Source of the DNA: Wenyingzhuangia fucanilytica
GTDB taxonomy: Bacteria; Bacteroidota; Bacteroidia; Flavobacteriales; Flavobacteriaceae
Reading direction: 5' to 3'
Length of the DNA: 64,000 nt
Assembly: GCF_001697185.1 (NCBI RefSeq)
Contig: NZ_CP014224.1
Location: 1,612,001-1,676,000, forward strand
The notes under the pieces: model-generated
What the model was told of the DNA's origin: nothing
Databases searched by the model: none
What the model saw: only the letters and a program-made list of their open reading frames with translations
Program-made: the position numbers and the translations under genes
Part shown: piece by piece, positions 60,831-64,000 of the stretch
Layout: each line of letters opens with the position of its first letter
Numbering within the stretch: position 1 is the first letter of the stretch

Positions 60831-62485
60831 CCTATCAAGTGATTTAGTTCTTGCATATCTGCTAAAATACCTTTTTCCATCTCCAGTAATTTGGCTAAAA
60901 TTACTTTAGGTGGTTCGTAGCTTTGCTCAATGTATTCAAATTCTTTATATCGGTTGTAGCTTAGGTCTAAGTCGTTTTCTTGTATTTCGGCAAGTGGTAC
61001 GAAAAAATGATTTTTACGATCAGGATATTTTGTTGTTTTTCTGTCTGTAAATTCACTTTTAACTATTGGTAAAGGATTTTCTTTTAATTTTCTTCTGCTA
61101 TCATCTAAACTGTAGCCATCATTTTCTAAAGCATAAAACCATACTTTATCGGTGTGCCAAGTTTTACTATCTTCTTCTACTTTGGTAAATACCAAAATAG
61201 CGGTTTTTACACCCGTATAAGGCTTAAATGCTCCTGCAGGCAAAGAAATAACGGCTTCTAGTTGGTTGTCTTTTAGTAAAATTTCTCGAGTTGCTTTTTG
61301 AGCGCTAGAGCTACCAAACAAAACCCCTTCTGGTATTATTACAGCAGCCTTCCCACCAGAGCGTAACATTTTAGAAATACGAGCTAAAAACAATAGTTCA
61401 GTAGCACCTGTGTCTATACCTAAGTCTGGATTCACATCTCCTTTGTCTAGCTTACCCGTAAATGGAGGATTTGCTAATACAATGTCGTAATCTCCCGTTT
61501 CATTGTAATTTTTACTTAAGGAATCTTTGTATTCAATATGTGGGTTATCTATCCCATGCATCATTAAGTTCATTAAGCCCAAACGTACCATCGTGGTATC
61601 TATATCAAAACCATAAAAACTATCGTTTAGTATTTGTTTGTTTTCTTCTGTTAATACAGAAGAAATAGAAGCACGCATAAATCCGTCTTCATCTTCTACT
61701 AATAATTCAGGTTCTTTATTACGTACCAAATCACTTAAAATGTATTGGTATGCCCCTAATAAAAAACCACCTGTACCACAAGCAGGATCTGCAATTTTAT
61801 CCCCTAATTTAGGTTCTGTTAATTCTGCTAATAATTTAATTAGATGCCTTGGTGTACGAAATTGTCCGTTTTTACCTGCTGTGGCAATTTCTTTCAACAA
61901 CATCTCATATACATCTCCTTGTATGTCTTGAAAAGCTTGTTTTCCATCTTTAGCATCCTCTTCAATTTCAATGAAAATTTCATCTACTTTTTTTACTGCT
62001 TCCACCAATAAAGAAGGTTTTTCAATAATAAAAACGGCATTCTTCATGTACTTTGTAAAAGAAGAGGTTTCATCATTTAAATCTTTTATTACAGGAAATA
62101 CATTATTTCTAAAATGTAATAACATCTCATCTGCTGGCAATAATTTAAAGAAACTCCATTTTAACTCCTTTTTAGATCTAGGTTTTAAAGCTTCCTCACG
62201 TTTTTTGTATAAGACTTCTTTTTCGGAGTTTGAGGCATCAGGGTTTGGTCTGTATAAACTTTCGTCTATCCAAGGTGTGTATTCACCATCAAATTTAGAC
62301 TCGTATGCTTCTCCTGTCCATTTTGCATCACGTTCTCTTTTGCTTTCAAGCTCGTCTAATCTTTTAATAAAGAGTAGGTAAGTGATTTGCTCAATTGCAG
62401 TAATTGGATTAGCAATACCCCCACTCCAGAAGGTATTCCAAAGGCTTACAATTAAAGATTTTAATTTAGGATTGTTTTGTAACAT
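60827..62485 (-). CDS. hsdM: Type I restriction-modification DNA methyltransferase subunit HsdM
   Basis: This 552-residue N6-adenine methyltransferase has a helical N-terminal domain (about 5-165, LWNTFWSGGIANPITAIEQITYLLF). Motif I is ADPACGTGGFLLGAYQ near 230 (SAM binding), and the catalytic motif IV NPPF is near 338 (VLANPPFTGKLDKGD). Together with HsdS it methylates the target sequence and protects host DNA. It overlaps hsdR by one base (TAATG) and hsdS by four (ATGA). No frameshift or missing motif is seen, so it should be active. Confidence 0.95.
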   Translation of the reverse strand: MLQNNPKLKSLIVSLWNTFWSGGIANPITAIEQITYLLFIKRLDELESKRERDAKWTGEAYESKFDGEYTPWIDESLYRPNPDASNSEKEVLYKKREEALKPRSKKELKWSFFKLLPADEMLLHFRNNVFPVIKDLNDETSSFTKYMKNAVFIIEKPSLLVEAVKKVDEIFIEIEEDAKDGKQAFQDIQGDVYEMLLKEIATAGKNGQFRTPRHLIKLLAELTEPKLGDKIADPACGTGGFLLGAYQYILSDLVRNKEPELLVEDEDGFMRASISSVLTEENKQILNDSFYGFDIDTTMVRLGLMNLMMHGIDNPHIEYKDSLSKNYNETGDYDIVLANPPFTGKLDKGDVNPDLGIDTGATELLFLARISKMLRSGGKAAVIIPEGVLFGSSSAQKATREILLKDNQLEAVISLPAGAFKPYTGVKTAILVFTKVEEDSKTWHTDKVWFYALENDGYSLDDSRRKLKENPLPIVKSEFTDRKTTKYPDRKNHFFVPLAEIQENDLDLSYNRYKEFEYIEQSYEPPKVILAKLLEMEKGILADMQELNHLIG

Positions 62486-64000
62486 TATGCTGCTAATATT
62501 TTATTTGTTAATTGTAATATATCGTTTATTTCTTTCATAGAAAACACTCCTCTTATTCCTTCGGGATGAATCATTGTAAAAGGTGATTCTATTAAGTTTT
62601 TCTTTTCTAGGTTTCCTTTTTCTAGAATGTATTTTTTTAAAATATCTAAAAACTGAAGTTGTCGGCTGGATAAATTACTATGTTCTGTAATAAATGTATT
62701 AAAAGCATTGGCAACACTTTCATTAAATGTTTCTAATACCTCAAGACCCAAAATGTGTTTTATAAACTGTATGAATTTTGCTCTTCTGTTTTGATAGACT
62801 CTTTGTAATAAACCTATTGTTATATGTGGGTTTTCTTCGTGTAACTCTTTAGCTAGTAGACCTACTTCATCTTCTGTAATTGAAATACCCTCTTTGATTT
62901 TTTTTAGTATGGGATTTGACTCTGTTAATTCTCTTACTTTTTCCTCCACCATTTCTCTATAACGAGTAATACTAACCGCTTCATTTTCTGGTCCAAACTC
63001 CACCATTTCTTTTGAAATCAATTCATCTTCAAAATTAAATTTAGCAGGCCCTGTATTTAGGTCTCTATTATCGATGTACCTAGCTAAAGGAGACAATTTA
63101 TCTATTAGATTATTTAATTTTTCTTCGTTGATATTAGACCAAAAATGTACTCTTTGCGTTTCTTTGATAAGTGATTGTTCTTTTAAAACTACATTTAAAG
63201 ATAATGGTAAATCAGAAATACGTTCAATTAAAGCATCTTTTAACATGACATACTTTACTTCTTCATTTTTTAATTTTGCTAAAGAAACTTCTAAAACATC
63301 CTTTTCAAACCTCATTGCTTTGTAATCTACACCTGAAATTGTACGCATCAGGGGTTCTATTTCCGTTTTGAGATATTCTAGTTTTTCTAAAGTTAAATCT
63401 TTCCAAAAAATAGAATCATTTACTTTTACAACTGCACTACTGTTATCTTTAACAACAATAGAATTTAAAGGTAATAGTTCTATTTGGTTTTGTAATCTTA
63501 TCGCTTCTTCAACCTGAATTTCTATATTATCAGCTTCGATGGCTAAGTTCAATTTTTCTAATCTTAAACTAAATAACTTTACTGGTATTGGCGTTGCTTG
63601 TTTTAGTTCCTTCCCTTTTGGTTTTAGTTTAAAATATTCAAAATTATCCCAACAATCTAAGATTAAAAAAGCATCTTTTTTGGTACACCAAGATTTCATA
63701 TTCGTGGGTTCTAACAATCTAGTTCCTCTACCAATCATTTGCCAAAATTTGGTATAAGAATATACTGGTTTCGCAAAAACTAAATTCACCAACTCTCTAA
63801 TATCAATACCTGTATCTAACATATCTACACTGATAGCAACTCTAGGGAAATCTTTATTTTTAAACTGGTCTAACAATCCACCTTTTCCATAAACACGAGA
63901 ATCATCGGAAACCATTACTTTGGCCAATTCACCATTGAACTCTGGAAATAATTGATCAAAAATCCCTTCAATTCTCCTTGCATGAGGAATACTTGTACAA
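62485..64000 (-). CDS. hsdR: Type I restriction endonuclease subunit HsdR, partial (C-terminal part)
   Basis: The reading frame stays open to the window edge, so only the last about 505 residues are seen. It begins with CTSIPHARRIEGIF, the segment before motif V of the SF2 motor. It then shows ISVDMLDTGIDIRELVNL (motif V) and WQMIGRGTRLL (motif VI), followed by an EcoEI-type C-terminal helical domain (about 350 residues). The N-terminal nuclease and the Walker A/B motifs lie outside the window. HsdR translocates and cuts unmodified DNA with HsdM and HsdS. Whether the gene is complete cannot be told here. Confidence 0.92.
   Translation of the reverse strand, partial: CTSIPHARRIEGIFDQLFPEFNGELAKVMVSDDSRVYGKGGLLDQFKNKDFPRVAISVDMLDTGIDIRELVNLVFAKPVYSYTKFWQMIGRGTRLLEPTNMKSWCTKKDAFLILDCWDNFEYFKLKPKGKELKQATPIPVKLFSLRLEKLNLAIEADNIEIQVEEAIRLQNQIELLPLNSIVVKDNSSAVVKVNDSIFWKDLTLEKLEYLKTEIEPLMRTISGVDYKAMRFEKDVLEVSLAKLKNEEVKYVMLKDALIERISDLPLSLNVVLKEQSLIKETQRVHFWSNINEEKLNNLIDKLSPLARYIDNRDLNTGPAKFNFEDELISKEMVEFGPENEAVSITRYREMVEEKVRELTESNPILKKIKEGISITEDEVGLLAKELHEENPHITIGLLQRVYQNRRAKFIQFIKHILGLEVLETFNESVANAFNTFITEHSNLSSRQLQFLDILKKYILEKGNLEKKNLIESPFTMIHPEGIRGVFSMKEINDILQLTNKILAA

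Noticed and set aside
61971-62381. Plus-strand open frame of about 136 codons
   Set aside because: It is antisense to the N-terminal part of hsdM. No promoter or family resemblance. hsdM is intact here.

Overview
The window is low-GC DNA with strong signs of a (probably marine) member of the Flavobacteriaceae, phylum Bacteroidota. The evidence is promoters of the TTTG-N19-TAnnTTTG type, TonB-dependent receptors with carboxypeptidase-regulatory N-domains, the Bacteroidota-type GlmU-like protein, DUF4251, DUF4856/imelysin lipoproteins, an HU-related protein, and lipoprotein signal peptides ending in a Cys. I see no rRNA, tRNA, CRISPR array or transposase gene. Species-level identity cannot be read from the sequence.

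Layout. 1-0.5 kb: a cluster of palindromic intergenic repeats. 0.5-3.0 kb: a TetR-nitroreductase-YqhD aldehyde/electrophile reduction operon with a palindromic operator. 3.2-3.6 kb: a secreted EF-hand protein. 3.6-12.2 kb: a hexitol (probably mannitol) locus: a Nudix-type regulator and hexitol phosphatase on one strand, and divergently an outer-membrane beta-barrel, a ribose-type ABC transporter, mannitol 2-dehydrogenase and fructokinase. 12.2-20.2 kb: a sucrose-type locus (LacI regulator, TonB receptor without SusD, SLC45-like MFS transporter, PfkB kinase, GH13_18 phosphorylase). A 56-bp near-identical terminator sequence lies at each edge of this second locus. Both loci would deliver fructose or glucose phosphates to glycolysis.

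20.2-35.1 kb is mostly housekeeping: DUF4251 and OmpA-type lipoproteins, a single-lobe DEAD-box protein, an SF2 helicase, an Lrp regulator, an M14 carboxypeptidase and an XRE regulator sharing TTTACA-N2-TGTAAA palindromes, an M1 aminopeptidase, apt, a GlmU-like protein, guaB and a universal stress protein. 35.2-45.8 kb is a metal (iron) uptake block: a dicarboxylate/amino-acid symporter, feoB with its small Cys-rich partner, feoA, then a five-gene operon of DUF4856 lipoprotein, imelysin-like lipoprotein, HTTM membrane protein, TonB receptor and a CxxCH haem-binding-domain protein. 45.8-50.8 kb holds HMG-CoA lyase, NAD(P)HX repair, an aldo/keto reductase and mnmE.

51.8-64.0 kb is a defence island on the minus strand: hsdR (cut by the window edge), hsdM, hsdS, an SMC/RecF-like ATPase, an HNH nuclease, a multi-pass membrane protein, mcrB and mcrC. 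Every junction overlaps or is separated by at most 44 bp, so it looks like one transcription unit joining a Type I restriction system, a Septu-like ATPase/HNH pair and a Type IV McrBC system. McrB carries an EVE/PUA-like insertion inside its AAA+ domain, and HsdS has an extra C-terminal domain of about 110 residues. This is the most unusual part of the window.
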